A stretch of DNA of 64,000 bases from Dokdonella_A ginsengisoli (GTDB lineage Bacteria; Pseudomonadota; Gammaproteobacteria; Xanthomonadales; Rhodanobacteraceae). Made by a program: the position numbers and the translations under genes. Location of the stretch: contig NZ_JBHSHD010000015.1 in the NCBI RefSeq assembly GCF_042652785.1, positions 1 to 64,000 of the forward strand, read 5' to 3'. Within the stretch, counting starts at the first letter, position 1. Each line of letters begins with the position of its first letter. This document shows, piece after piece, positions 36,551 to 44,925 of the stretch. Under the pieces are notes generated by a model that did not search any database, was not told the DNA's origin, and was given only the letters and a program-made list of their open reading frames with translations.

Positions 36551-36584
36551 GTCGCCGGACTTTTTCGATCTGCTCATCATGTCC

Positions 36585-36800
36585 GCTTTGGGTCGAAATC
36601 AGCCACCCCCATTCACCCTCGACACACTATCTGCGCCGCCCCCTCACAACACCACCGCCCTAACCACCGGCCCACCCCACCCCGCCCCCTTGATGTGCCG
36701 GATCACCGCATCCTGCACGGCCGCATCGTCGTCCATGCCGCCATGCGTGGTCGACTTGGTCGCCGCGGCACCGGGGACGAACACGCCGCCGAGGCTGGTG
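36585..36800 (-). pseudogene. Duplicated 3' end of the muramidase-protease-lipase gene
   Basis: About 216 bp that align, with roughly 90% identity by eye, to 38781-38998, the last codons and downstream flank of the gene at 38842-41475. The minus strand encodes GAAATKSTTHGGMDDDAAVQ and DAVIRHIKGAGW up to a stop at 36644-36646, matching that protein's C-terminus. No 5' part is present. The copy ends exactly where a REP-like inverted repeat begins. Confidence 0.85.
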
Positions 36801-37004
36801 AAACGGCGTCAGGTTCACTTCCGAGGATCTCGGCATGAGCGAAGTGAACCTGGTCCCGTTTTGGGTGAGTTCGCGGATGCGGTGAGAATGAATCAGAGTG
36901 CCTCGATTCTTTGCTGCCATTGGCAAGTGAACCTGCCGCTATTTCTGGTTGCTGCTTCTGGCTGATTCCCTGCGGCCCACTCGCGATTGAACCTGACCCC
37001 GTTT
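36801..37004. repeat. Four copies of a TGAACCTG-N-CCGTTT repeat
   Basis: Units of about 21 bp: 36801-36821 (inverted) and 36841-36861 form a hairpin with three mismatches; 36924-36944 is a degenerate direct copy and 36984-37004 a near-consensus one (GAACCTGACCCCGTTT). Such sequences are typical of REP elements moved by RAYT transposases; no transposase is present. Confidence 0.65.
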
Positions 37005-37012
37005 CCGCGCGC

Positions 37013-37756
37013 TCACCGCGGCCCTGCCAATGCGACGGCATCGGCACCGGCGGGGAAATGGAACTGGTCGGAACCGTCGTGCACGGCCCGCCAAACTGCT
37101 TCGGCCACATCCTGAGGTTGCGTCATCGCCTGGGGACGGGCGAAGGCTTCGAAGATCGGCCGGGCATAGTCCGCATAGGTATCCGGGATAAGGCCGTTCA
37201 TGCGCTCGGCCCCGTTCTCGGCGAACCGCGTGGTCGGGCAGTAACCGGGTTCGACCAGTTTGACCCGGATGTCGAACGCACCAAGTTCATGCGCCAGCGA
37301 ACCGGTGAAGCCTTCGACTGCGGTCTTGCTGCCCGTGTAGGCGGCGGCGAGCGGCATGCTGGCCAGGGTGACGCTCGAAGTGACATTCACGATCGTGCCG
37401 GCCCGGCGCGCGCGCATCTGCGGAATCACGGCCTGCACCATCGCCATCGTGCCGAATGTGTTGGTCTCGAACACTTCGCGCACGGATTGCATCGAGGTAG
37501 CCTCGAAGGCGCCGACAACGCCAATGCCGGCGTTGTTGACGAGTACATCGATCGGGCCGGCCTCGGCAACGGCGCGCGCGATGCTGTCGGCGTTGGTGAC
37601 GTCCAGCGCGACCAGCCGCATGCGGTCGGACGCGGGCAAGAGGCCGGGGCCCGGCCGACGCATCGTGGCGACGACATTCCAGCCGCGATCGTGGAAGTAA
37701 CGGGCGGTTTCGAGCCCGTAGCCGGAAGAACTGCCAGTGATGAGAACGGTCTTCAT
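37013..37756 (-). CDS. SDR family oxidoreductase
   Basis: A 247-residue short-chain dehydrogenase: VLITGSSSGYGLETARYF (cofactor motif, 4-21), LVNNAGIGVVG, VNVTSSVTLAS with the active Ser, and AAYTGSKTAVEGF with Tyr/Lys. After the active site VEPGYCPTTRF fits the family. Substrate unknown. It is divergent from an AraC regulator, with 98 bp between starts. The pair lies between two copies of another gene's 3' end, so it appears to be an inserted module. Distantly similar to, but not a recent copy of, the SDR at 31973-32806. Confidence 0.9.
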   Translation of the reverse strand: MKTVLITGSSSGYGLETARYFHDRGWNVVATMRRPGPGLLPASDRMRLVALDVTNADSIARAVAEAGPIDVLVNNAGIGVVGAFEATSMQSVREVFETNTFGTMAMVQAVIPQMRARRAGTIVNVTSSVTLASMPLAAAYTGSKTAVEGFTGSLAHELGAFDIRVKLVEPGYCPTTRFAENGAERMNGLIPDTYADYARPIFEAFARPQAMTQPQDVAEAVWRAVHDGSDQFHFPAGADAVALAGPR

Positions 37757-37823
37757 TGCGGGAACTCCGTGGTGGGTAGGTGCAGCTACGATAGGCCTGC
37801 GACAAAGGACTATCGATGCTCTA

Positions 37824-37850
37824 GAGTCCAGTAAACATTGGCTGGAGTCC
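37824..37850 (+). promoter_or_regulatory. Direct repeat GAGTCC, possible AraC-type operator
   Basis: GAGTCC at 37824-37829 and 37845-37850, 21 bp apart (two helical turns), immediately ahead of the AraC gene start. AraC-family proteins often bind such direct repeats. Confidence 0.35.
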
Positions 37851-37854
37851 TGGA

Positions 37855-38775
37855 ATGGCCGATCCGCTGGCTGAGCTGATCACCCTGCTTCGACCCAACA
37901 AAGTCATGGGAAAAAGCATTTCCGGCGCGGGAAAGTGGGGCGTCCGCTACGCGCCGTTCGGGCACCCGGGCTTTTGCGTGGTGACCGACGGCGCCTGTCT
38001 CCTGCAGGTCGACGGCGCGCCTCCGCTGCACTTGAAGGCAGGCGACTTCGTGTTCCTGCCCGCAACGCCGGGATTTGTTCTGTCGGGGTTCGAACGGGTC
38101 GATCCGCAGCACGTCGATCCCGCCACCATCGCAGACCAGGGCCATGAATTGCGCCATGGTTCGCTCGAAGGCGAGCCCGACGTGCGCATGCTGGGCGGTT
38201 ACTTCGTCTTCGATTCGCCAGACACGGCGCTGCTGGTGGCGCTGCTTCCACCCGTCGTCCACGTCCGCGGCGAGGATCGTTTCGGCATGCTGGTGCGTCT
38301 CGTGCGCGAGGAAGCCATGCAATCGAAGTCGGGGCGCGACCTCATCCTGACCCGGCTGGTCGAGGTCCTGCTCATAGAGGCCTTGCGGGCGGCACCGGGC
38401 GATGCTGCACCGGTCGGCCTGCTGCGCGGCCTGGCGGACGAACGTCTTGCCCTGTCGATCCGGGAAATGCATTGCGACCCGTCGCGCGCGTGGACGGTGG
38501 AGCAACTGGCGAAGGTCGCGGCACTGTCGAGGTCGGCCTACTTCCAGCGCTTCATCCGCGCGGTTGGCATGCCGCCGATGGAATATCTGCTCGCCTGGCG
38601 CATGGCGATCGCGAAAGACATCCTCGATCGCCAGGATCTGGTGATGGAAAAGGTCGCCGAGCGCGTGGGCTATTCGTCGGCTAGCGCGTTCAGCACCGCC
38701 TTCGCCCGCTACGTTGGTCGGTCGCCGAGTGGCTACGCCCGCGAGAGGCGCCAAGTACGCTCGCGTGCAGCCTGA
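37855..38775 (+). CDS. AraC family regulator with cupin domain
   Basis: A 306-residue protein: N-terminal cupin-type sensor domain (about 5-180: GFCVVTDGACLLQVDGAPPL, HLKAGDFVFLPATPGFVLSG) and C-terminal double helix-turn-helix (about 205-300: WTVEQLAKVAALSRSAYFQR, DLVMEKVAERVGYSSASAFS). Cupin_6-type AraC proteins usually control an adjacent oxidoreductase, here the divergent SDR gene. Standard length. It ends 66 bp before the stop of the convergent hydrolase gene. Confidence 0.9.
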   Translation: MADPLAELITLLRPNKVMGKSISGAGKWGVRYAPFGHPGFCVVTDGACLLQVDGAPPLHLKAGDFVFLPATPGFVLSGFERVDPQHVDPATIADQGHELRHGSLEGEPDVRMLGGYFVFDSPDTALLVALLPPVVHVRGEDRFGMLVRLVREEAMQSKSGRDLILTRLVEVLLIEALRAAPGDAAPVGLLRGLADERLALSIREMHCDPSRAWTVEQLAKVAALSRSAYFQRFIRAVGMPPMEYLLAWRMAIAKDILDRQDLVMEKVAERVGYSSASAFSTAFARYVGRSPSGYARERRQVRSRAA

Positions 38776-38841
38776 TGCCCGCTATGGGTCGAAATCAGCC
38801 ACTTCCATTCGCCCTCGACACTTGTCTGCGCTGCCCTCCCC

Positions 38842-41475
38842 TCACAACCCCACCGCCCTGACCACCGGCCCACTCCACCCCACCCCCTTGATGTGCCGGA
38901 TCACCGCATCCTGCACGGCGGCATCGTCGTCCATGCCGCCGTGCGTGGTCGACTTGGTCGCCGCGGCGCCGGGGGCGAACACGCCGCCGGGGCTGGCGAG
39001 GCGGCCGATGCGCTCTCCCCACGCATGCGTGACCACCGCCGGCACGAGGAATTTGTCCATGCCGAGGATCGGCACGTCCTGGCCGCCTTCGAGCGATTGC
39101 GCGAGCAGATAGAGCAGTGAGTGGCCGTAGGGGCTGCAGGTGGGGTCGGCGCGTTCGGCGGCGTCGGTGAGGTTGGCGAACAGGCTGCGGATCGGCGTCC
39201 TGGCGACGAGTTCGCCGAGGCAGGTGTCGAACAGCTCGATGGTCGCGGCGGGGGCGAGGAAGCTGAGCGTGGCGATGTTCAGGCCCTGCTGCGCGGCGCG
39301 CTGGCCGAGGTGGCAGTGCACGATGGCGCCGGCGGAGTGGCCGATCAGGTGCAGGCGCACTTTCGGCAGGGTCTTCTCGCGCTGGCGGAACAGCTTGAAC
39401 AGCTGCACCACGCCGGCGCGCTGCGCGCGCGAGAGCGCGTCGGCGTTCTGCTTCATCTCGCCCCACAGCTTGCCGCCGGGCCAGCGCGCGAAGCTTTCGA
39501 TGCGCTCGTTCTTCCAGTCTTCCACGGCGTCCTTGAAGCGGTCCCACCAGCCGCCGGCGGTGTCGCGCGCGGCCTTGTCCTGCTCGGCGGCGAAGTCTTC
39601 CAGCAGGTTGGTGAGCGTCTTGAACGCGCCGGTCTCCCACATCAGGAAGATCGGGAAGATGCCGTTGGAGCGCAGCAGCGGAATCCAGGTGCGCGCGGTC
39701 TGCGCGGCGGCGTCCTCGTCGACCAGGCCGCCGTGCGCGTAGATGGCGACGTCGACGGTGTCGCCGGTGCCGAGCTTCCATTCCTCGCAGGCCTTGCGCA
39801 GGTGGAAGTCGAGCAGCTGCACGAGGTCGTCCGGGTTGGTGCGGAAGCGGCCGCGCTGGCTCAGCTCGCCGTTGTTCTCCATGTCGACGACGAACGGGCC
39901 GATCTGGTGATCGGCCAGGGTCGGGTCGGTGGCCAGCGCCACGGGCTGGCCGGCGGCCTTCGGCTGCAGGGTGGCGTTCTCGGCCACCTTCTCGTGCTCG
40001 CTGGTGACCACGCCCAGCTGCACGACCCAGCAGTCCATCGCGTTCTGCAGCCAGTCGTCGTAGGTGAGGATGGCGAAGCCGCCGTGGCCCCAGCTGGGGC
40101 CCCACGAGTTCTGCACGACGAAGCCGGCGTCGCTGTAGCCGACGATGGCGAAGGCGTGGCCGGCGGTGCCGCGCGCGGGCGCGATGCGGCGCAGCTGGGT
40201 GATCTGCGTCGGCGGTTCGGTCGGCTCGCCGTTGGCCAGCGCGGACCAGCCGTCGTGGATCATCGCGCTGGCGTAGACCACGCCGGCTTCGGCGAGGGCG
40301 ACGTGGATGTCGCGGATCTCCTTCGGCGCGATGCGGTAGTAGGTGCCGAGCGGGCGCTTGACCGCGTCGAGCCACCAGTCGGTGTTGGGATCGTTGGTCG
40401 CCGCCGGCATGGCCGGGTTCTTCCACAGCCGCGCGAGGCTGCCGCCGTGGCGCGTCCAACCCTTGAGCGCGCCGCGCAGCGAGGAGCCGGCGTCGGCTTC
40501 GTCGTTGTCGCTCCATTCGTCGTAGCGGCGCGCCATGCTGTAGAGCATGTAGCCGGAGATCTGCTCGGCCGGCCGGTCGCCGCGCGCGAGCAGGGTTTCG
40601 ATCACGGTCGCCAGTGCGAAGCCGGTGCAGGCGTTGGATTGCTTCTGGTCCTTCACCGCGCGCGGGTCGTTGGGCAGCATCCAGGCGCGCGGGCTGACGG
40701 CGATGCTGGGCCGGTACAGCCAGTCGCGCAGGTCGACCGAGTCCGGGCGCACCGGCGCGCGGCGCGCGGGAAACCGCTGCGGCGACACGGTGGTGAAGCT
40801 GGCGCGGCCGGGCGGCAGCACGGAGGGCTTGAGCGCCTTCGTGCGCGCGGCGGATTTCTTCTTCGCCGCCGGCCTGGCTGTTGCGGCCGCGGCGGGCGGC
40901 GCTGCGCTGAAGCGGCGGTAGGCCTCGCGCAGCTTGGTGTCGTAGGCGTTCTGCCGGTAGCCGCTGCCGTTGTAGGCGCGGGCGAAGCCGGCCCAGTCCT
41001 TGGCGCGCAGCGCGGCGACGAACGGCGCGCGCGCGACGAAGCGCGCGAACAGGGCGAGCTGCGGATCGGCGCCGGCCGACTGCGCGGCGACGAAGGCGTC
41101 GACGTCGGCGCAGCCGCAGGCGGCGTAGTTGAAGCCCATGATCTGGAACATGCCCCAGCTGGCCGATTGCAGCGCGGCGGTGCGGTCGAGTGCGCAGGCG
41201 GCGTCCAGGCGCGCCCACTCGCCGGCGAGCGAGCCGGAGTACTGCGTGCGATCCCACACGCGGTAGCTGAGGTTCGGGTGCGCGGCGTCGTAGCGCCCTT
41301 GCGTGAGGCGATGGAACACGTGCCCCTCGAACAGCACCTTGGGCCGCTCCGACGGCGGCGGCAGGAAGCCGGCGCCGTTGGATTCCACCTCGGCCACCGC
41401 GCGCAGCGTGGCGACTTCGATGCCCAGTTGCTTGGCCAGGGCCAGCCAGGCCGCGTTGCTGATCTCGCGATTCAT
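38842..41475 (-). CDS. Three-domain hydrolase: N-acetylmuramidase, papain-like protease, alpha/beta-hydrolase
   Basis: An 877-residue protein. Residues about 10-190 match N-acetylmuramidase domains (AEVESNGAGFLPPPSERPKV with Glu31, LFEGHVFHRLTQGRYD, SWGMFQIMGFNY, AYNGSGYRQNAY). A Lys/Ala-rich linker (195-215) leads to a C1 papain-like domain (245-490): KDQKQSNACTGFA with Gln277 and Cys283, GHAFAIVGYSD with His440 and VVQNSWGPSWG with Asn456. The third part (about 525-870) is a lipase-like alpha/beta-hydrolase with AIYAHGGLV and HLIGHSAGAIVH (Ser714). No signal peptide is visible. The start at 41475 gives MNREIS. All three active sites look intact. The combination suggests a lytic or toxic protein exported by a non-Sec route; this is inference. 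Confidence 0.85.
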   Translation of the reverse strand: MNREISNAAWLALAKQLGIEVATLRAVAEVESNGAGFLPPPSERPKVLFEGHVFHRLTQGRYDAAHPNLSYRVWDRTQYSGSLAGEWARLDAACALDRTAALQSASWGMFQIMGFNYAACGCADVDAFVAAQSAGADPQLALFARFVARAPFVAALRAKDWAGFARAYNGSGYRQNAYDTKLREAYRRFSAAPPAAAATARPAAKKKSAARTKALKPSVLPPGRASFTTVSPQRFPARRAPVRPDSVDLRDWLYRPSIAVSPRAWMLPNDPRAVKDQKQSNACTGFALATVIETLLARGDRPAEQISGYMLYSMARRYDEWSDNDEADAGSSLRGALKGWTRHGGSLARLWKNPAMPAATNDPNTDWWLDAVKRPLGTYYRIAPKEIRDIHVALAEAGVVYASAMIHDGWSALANGEPTEPPTQITQLRRIAPARGTAGHAFAIVGYSDAGFVVQNSWGPSWGHGGFAILTYDDWLQNAMDCWVVQLGVVTSEHEKVAENATLQPKAAGQPVALATDPTLADHQIGPFVVDMENNGELSQRGRFRTNPDDLVQLLDFHLRKACEEWKLGTGDTVDVAIYAHGGLVDEDAAAQTARTWIPLLRSNGIFPIFLMWETGAFKTLTNLLEDFAAEQDKAARDTAGGWWDRFKDAVEDWKNERIESFARWPGGKLWGEMKQNADALSRAQRAGVVQLFKLFRQREKTLPKVRLHLIGHSAGAIVHCHLGQRAAQQGLNIATLSFLAPAATIELFDTCLGELVARTPIRSLFANLTDAAERADPTCSPYGHSLLYLLAQSLEGGQDVPILGMDKFLVPAVVTHAWGERIGRLASPGGVFAPGAAATKSTTHGGMDDDAAVQDAVIRHIKGVGWSGPVVRAVGL

Positions 41476-41543
41476 CGCATGGTCCTCGTCCTCGAATTCG
41501 CCTCGATCGATGCGCAGCGGCGGATGCCGCGTGCGCGAAAAAC

Positions 41544-42206
41544 TCAGCAGGTCGGCTCGCACGGTGCCGGCGTCTCGCTGACGACCCGGCCGTTGTAGAC
41601 GTTGGTGATGACGTCCACGCACTGCCCGTCCGGCTTCTTGATGCGGCGCAGGAAGTTGCCGCCGGCGTCGGGCGGGCGCTGGCAGATCACGGTGGCGAGC
41701 TGCGCGGACGGCGGGGAAAACGCCTGCGCGTGCGCGGTCGAGATCGGCAGCACCAGGTTCCACGCGCTCGCCTTCGCTTCCGCGCGCGGCAGCAGCTGGT
41801 CGAACGGCACGATCACCGGCAGCGGATAAGCGCCTGCGTCCGGGCTCTGCGCCACGATCGCCACGTCGCCGCGCTCGCACACGGCAGTGCCGATGGCGAT
41901 TTCCGAGTTGCGCATCTTCGAGGCGTGGTTCATCGCCTCCTGCGTGCACGGCAGGTTCTCCTTCAGCAGCCGCAGCTGGGTCTGCAGCTGCGTGATGCGG
42001 TCGGCCGGGGCGTCCTTCAGCCAGGCCTCGGCCTGGCGCACCAGGGCCGGCACGTTGCCCGACAGCGACATCGCCAGCGCCGGGTAGACGATGATCCACT
42101 GCCACCACTTGACCGGCTTGCCGTCCGCGGCGGGCGCGGCGGCAGCAGGGGGACTTTCAGCGGGCGGACTCGCGGCGGCCCGGCCTTCGACGATCGTCGT
42201 GCTCAT
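41544..42206 (-). CDS. Single-pass membrane protein of unknown function, upstream partner of the hydrolase gene
   Basis: A 220-residue product starting MSTTIVEGRAAASPPAESPP, with an Ala/Pro-rich N-terminus, one membrane segment (about 36-54, WQWIIVYPALAMSLSGNVPA) and a mainly soluble rest with six cysteines (for example LPCTQE, AVCERGD, VICQRPPD, GQCVDV, CEPTC), suggesting periplasmic disulfides. I do not recognise the family. It is 68 bp upstream of the triple-domain hydrolase on the same strand, so likely in one operon, and may anchor, inhibit or help deliver it. Its 240-bp upstream region is shared with the divergent CoA-hydrolase gene. Confidence 0.6.
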   Translation of the reverse strand: MSTTIVEGRAAASPPAESPPAAAAPAADGKPVKWWQWIIVYPALAMSLSGNVPALVRQAEAWLKDAPADRITQLQTQLRLLKENLPCTQEAMNHASKMRNSEIAIGTAVCERGDVAIVAQSPDAGAYPLPVIVPFDQLLPRAEAKASAWNLVLPISTAHAQAFSPPSAQLATVICQRPPDAGGNFLRRIKKPDGQCVDVITNVYNGRVVSETPAPCEPTC

Positions 42207-42446
42207 GCTGTGCTCCTCGGCGGCGCTCGCCGCCTGCGCATCGCCGCGCGCGACGCCGCCTTCCGCGGGCGGCGCGCACGGCCGTTCGACTTCGGTTCGC
42301 TTGCCCCTCGCCGTCCCTGGCCGGCGCCTCGCGGCGCGGAGGTCCCTTCCACACGGGGATACGCCAATTCGGGCCGATTGCCGACATCGGCGAACGCGGC
42401 ACGAGGCTGGCAGAATGCTTCGACTCTCTGCCGCCGGGACCTTCGC

Positions 42447-44396
42447 ATGCGCCCGACCCCGCCCCGCCTTTCGCCGGAGGCCGCGATCGACCTGCTGCTC
42501 GCGCGCGGCGTACCGCACCTGGCCGTCGCCGCGCCGCTCGGCCTGGGCAAGCCGAACCGGCTGCTCAACGCGCTGTACGCGCGCGTCAAGGCCGATCCGG
42601 CGCGGCGCATGACCTTGTACACGGCGCTGTCGCTGGACCCGCCCGAACCCGGCAGCGAGCTGGAACGGCGCTTTCTCGAACCCTTCCTGGCGCGCCAGTT
42701 CGGCGCCGGCTATCCGCGCCTGGACTACGTGGCGGACCTGAAAGCCGGCCGCCTGCCGGCGAACGTGCGCGTGCAGGAGTTCTACTTCCAGTCCGGCGCG
42801 ATGCTCGGCTCGGCGCAGGCGCAGCGCGACTACGCCAGCATCAACTACACGCACGTCGCGCGCGACCTGGCCGAGGAAGGGCTCGACGCGATCGTGCAGC
42901 TGGTGGCGCGGCGCGGCGAAGGCGCCGAGGCGCGCTACAGCCTGTCGTGCAATCCCGACGTGACCCTGGACGTGCTCGACGCGCTGGCCGCGCGCGGCCG
43001 GCCGCGGCCGCTGGTGATCGGCGTGGTGCACGCGGGGCTGCCGTTCCTGGGCGGCGATGCCGAAGTCGGCGCGGAGCTGTTCGATGCGCTGGTGGAGGAA
43101 ACCGAAGCGGCGCAGCCGCTGTTCGCGCTGCCGCGCGGCTCGGTCGACGCCGCCGAGTACGCGATCGGCCTGCACGCCAGCGCGCTGGTGCGCGACGGCG
43201 GCACCTTGCAGATCGGCATCGGTGCCTTGTCCGACGCGATCGTATACGCGCTGCTGCTGCGCCATCGCGCCAATGCGGACTATCTCGGCGCGTTGCGCGC
43301 GCTGCGCGGCGACGAGCCGGAGAAGGACGGACTGATCGCGCGCATCGGCGGCCTCGCGCCGTTCGCGCGCGGCCTGTACGGCGCCAGCGAGATGATCATG
43401 GACGGCTTCATGCACCTGCGCCGCGCCGGCATCCTGGTGCGGCGCGTGCACGACGACGCGGACGTGCAGCGCGCCGTCGACGCCGGCGCGCAGGCGCCGG
43501 GCGGCCACTACCTCAAGGGCGCGTTCTATCTCGGCAGCAGGGATTTCTACGACTGGCTGCGCACGCTCGACGGCGAGGACTACGCGGGCCTGGCGATGTG
43601 CCGCGTGTCCGACGTCAACCAGCTGTACGGCGGGCGCGAGCAGCTCGACGCGCTGCAGCGCCGCGACGCGCGCTTCTTCAACACCTGCATGATGGCGAGC
43701 CTGCTCGGTGCGGCGACCTCCGACGCGCTGGAGGACGGCCGCGTCGTCAGCGGCGTCGGCGGCCAGTACAACTTCGTCGCGATGGCGCACGCGCTCGACG
43801 GCGGCCGCTCGGCGCTGCTGCTGCGCGCCACGCGCAAGAGCGGCCGGCGCATCGAATCGAACCTGCGCTGGAACTACGGCCACACGACGATTCCGCGCCA
43901 CCTGCGCGACCTCTACGTGACCGAATACGGCGTGGCCGACCTGCGCGGCAGGTCCGACGAGGCCTGCGTGCGCGCGATGCTGGCGATCAGCGACGCGCGC
44001 TTCGTCGACGCGCTCGCCGCCGACGCGGTGCGCGCCGGCAAGCTGCCGCGCGACTTCCGCGTGCCCGACGCCTGGCGCGCGAACACGCCCGAGGCGCTGC
44101 GCGCGCGGCTGCGGCCGTTCTCCGACCGCGGCCTGCTGCCGACGTTTCCGTTCGGCAGCGACTTCGATACCGTCGAGCGCCGCGTGCTGCCGGCGCTGCT
44201 GTGGCTGAAATCCTGCGCGACCGATCCGCGGCGCTGGCCTGCCCTGCTCGGCGCCTTGCTCGCGCCCGGTTCTGCGGAAGAGGTGCCGGCGGTGCTCGCG
44301 CGGCTGGATTTCGCACGCGGCGACCTGTCCTGGCGCGAGCGCGTGCTCGCGCGCCTGGTGCGTGGCGCGGTTGCGCGGACGAAGCCGATAGGCTGA
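42447..44396 (+). CDS. Acetyl-CoA hydrolase/transferase family protein
   Basis: A 649-residue protein, longer than the common 430-500 residue members. N-terminal part has HLAVAAPLGLGKPNRLLNAL and a CoA-transferase-I-like fold. The C-terminal acetyl-CoA hydrolase domain holds GTLQIGIGALSDAIVYALLL, GLYGASEMIMDGFMHL with the likely catalytic Glu, SGVGGQYNFVAMAHAL and YVTEYGVADLRGRSDE, all standard motifs. It would move CoA between acyl groups or hydrolyse acyl-CoA in the cytosol. The ATG at 42447 begins MRPTPPRLSPEAAIDLLLAR. Downstream are tandem REP elements, which may stabilise the mRNA end. Confidence 0.88.
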   Translation: MRPTPPRLSPEAAIDLLLARGVPHLAVAAPLGLGKPNRLLNALYARVKADPARRMTLYTALSLDPPEPGSELERRFLEPFLARQFGAGYPRLDYVADLKAGRLPANVRVQEFYFQSGAMLGSAQAQRDYASINYTHVARDLAEEGLDAIVQLVARRGEGAEARYSLSCNPDVTLDVLDALAARGRPRPLVIGVVHAGLPFLGGDAEVGAELFDALVEETEAAQPLFALPRGSVDAAEYAIGLHASALVRDGGTLQIGIGALSDAIVYALLLRHRANADYLGALRALRGDEPEKDGLIARIGGLAPFARGLYGASEMIMDGFMHLRRAGILVRRVHDDADVQRAVDAGAQAPGGHYLKGAFYLGSRDFYDWLRTLDGEDYAGLAMCRVSDVNQLYGGREQLDALQRRDARFFNTCMMASLLGAATSDALEDGRVVSGVGGQYNFVAMAHALDGGRSALLLRATRKSGRRIESNLRWNYGHTTIPRHLRDLYVTEYGVADLRGRSDEACVRAMLAISDARFVDALAADAVRAGKLPRDFRVPDAWRANTPEALRARLRPFSDRGLLPTFPFGSDFDTVERRVLPALLWLKSCATDPRRWPALLGALLAPGSAEEVPAVLARLDFARGDLSWRERVLARLVRGAVARTKPIG

Positions 44397-44925
44397 GTCG
44401 GTGTTTCGAGAACGCCAACGACACTGGAGATTGCCTCGAACCTTCCCGACGTCATTCCCGCGGACGCGGGAATCCATCGCGCTTTCGATGTCGTGCGACG
44501 AGAATCAACGTGGATCCCCGCGTTCGCGGGGATGACGGCAATCGAGACTCATCCAAACGTCACCGACGTCATTCCCGCGGACGCGGGAATCCATCGGGCT
44601 TTCGATTTCGCGGGGCGAGAATCAACGTGGATCCCCGCGTTGGCGGGGATGACGCCAGTCGAGACTCATCCAAACCCCGCCGACGTCATTCCCGCGGACG
44701 CGGGAATCCATGTGGCTTTCGATGTCGTGGGGCGAGAATCAACGTGGATCCCCGCGTTGGCGGGGATGACGCCAGTCGAGGCCCTTTCAAACCCTACCAA
44801 CGTCATTCCCGCGGACGCGGGAATCCATCGGGCTTTCGATTTCGCGGGACGAGAATCAACGTGGATCTGCGCGTTCGCGGGGATGACGAAGCCATCCGGG
44901 AGCCCGCGAGGCCTCCCCTGCCGCG
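44397..44925. other. Gap filled by REP tandem units
   Basis: 529 bp between convergent genes (CoA-hydrolase and DUF155) with no gene; nearly all of it is the four 117-bp repeats at 44448-44889. Confidence 0.85.
44448..44889. repeat. Four tandem 117-bp units, each a pair of inverted REP hairpins
   Basis: Units start at 44448, 44565, 44682 and 44799, spaced exactly 117 bp. Each carries a hairpin GTCATTCCCGCG-GA-CGCGGGAATCCA and, about 50 bp on, the inverted partner GTGGATCCCCGCG...CGCGGGGATGAC, so each unit can also fold end to end. Variable bases lie mainly in the linkers. This is a BIME-like arrangement. The frame reading WIPAFAGMT repeats is a known artefact of such elements. Confidence 0.9.

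Larger units (their letters stand above)
36551..37012. other. Gap with a gene fragment and REP-like elements
   Basis: 462 bp without an intact gene. Contents: a duplicated 3' fragment of the hydrolase gene (36585-36800) and four copies of a TGAACCTG-type repeat (36801-37004), then the SDR gene end. Confidence 0.7.

Noticed and set aside
44448..44889. CRISPR-like regular repeats
   Set aside because: Period is 117 bp, repeats are internally palindromic and the intervening sequences are alike, not unique spacers; no cas genes are present.
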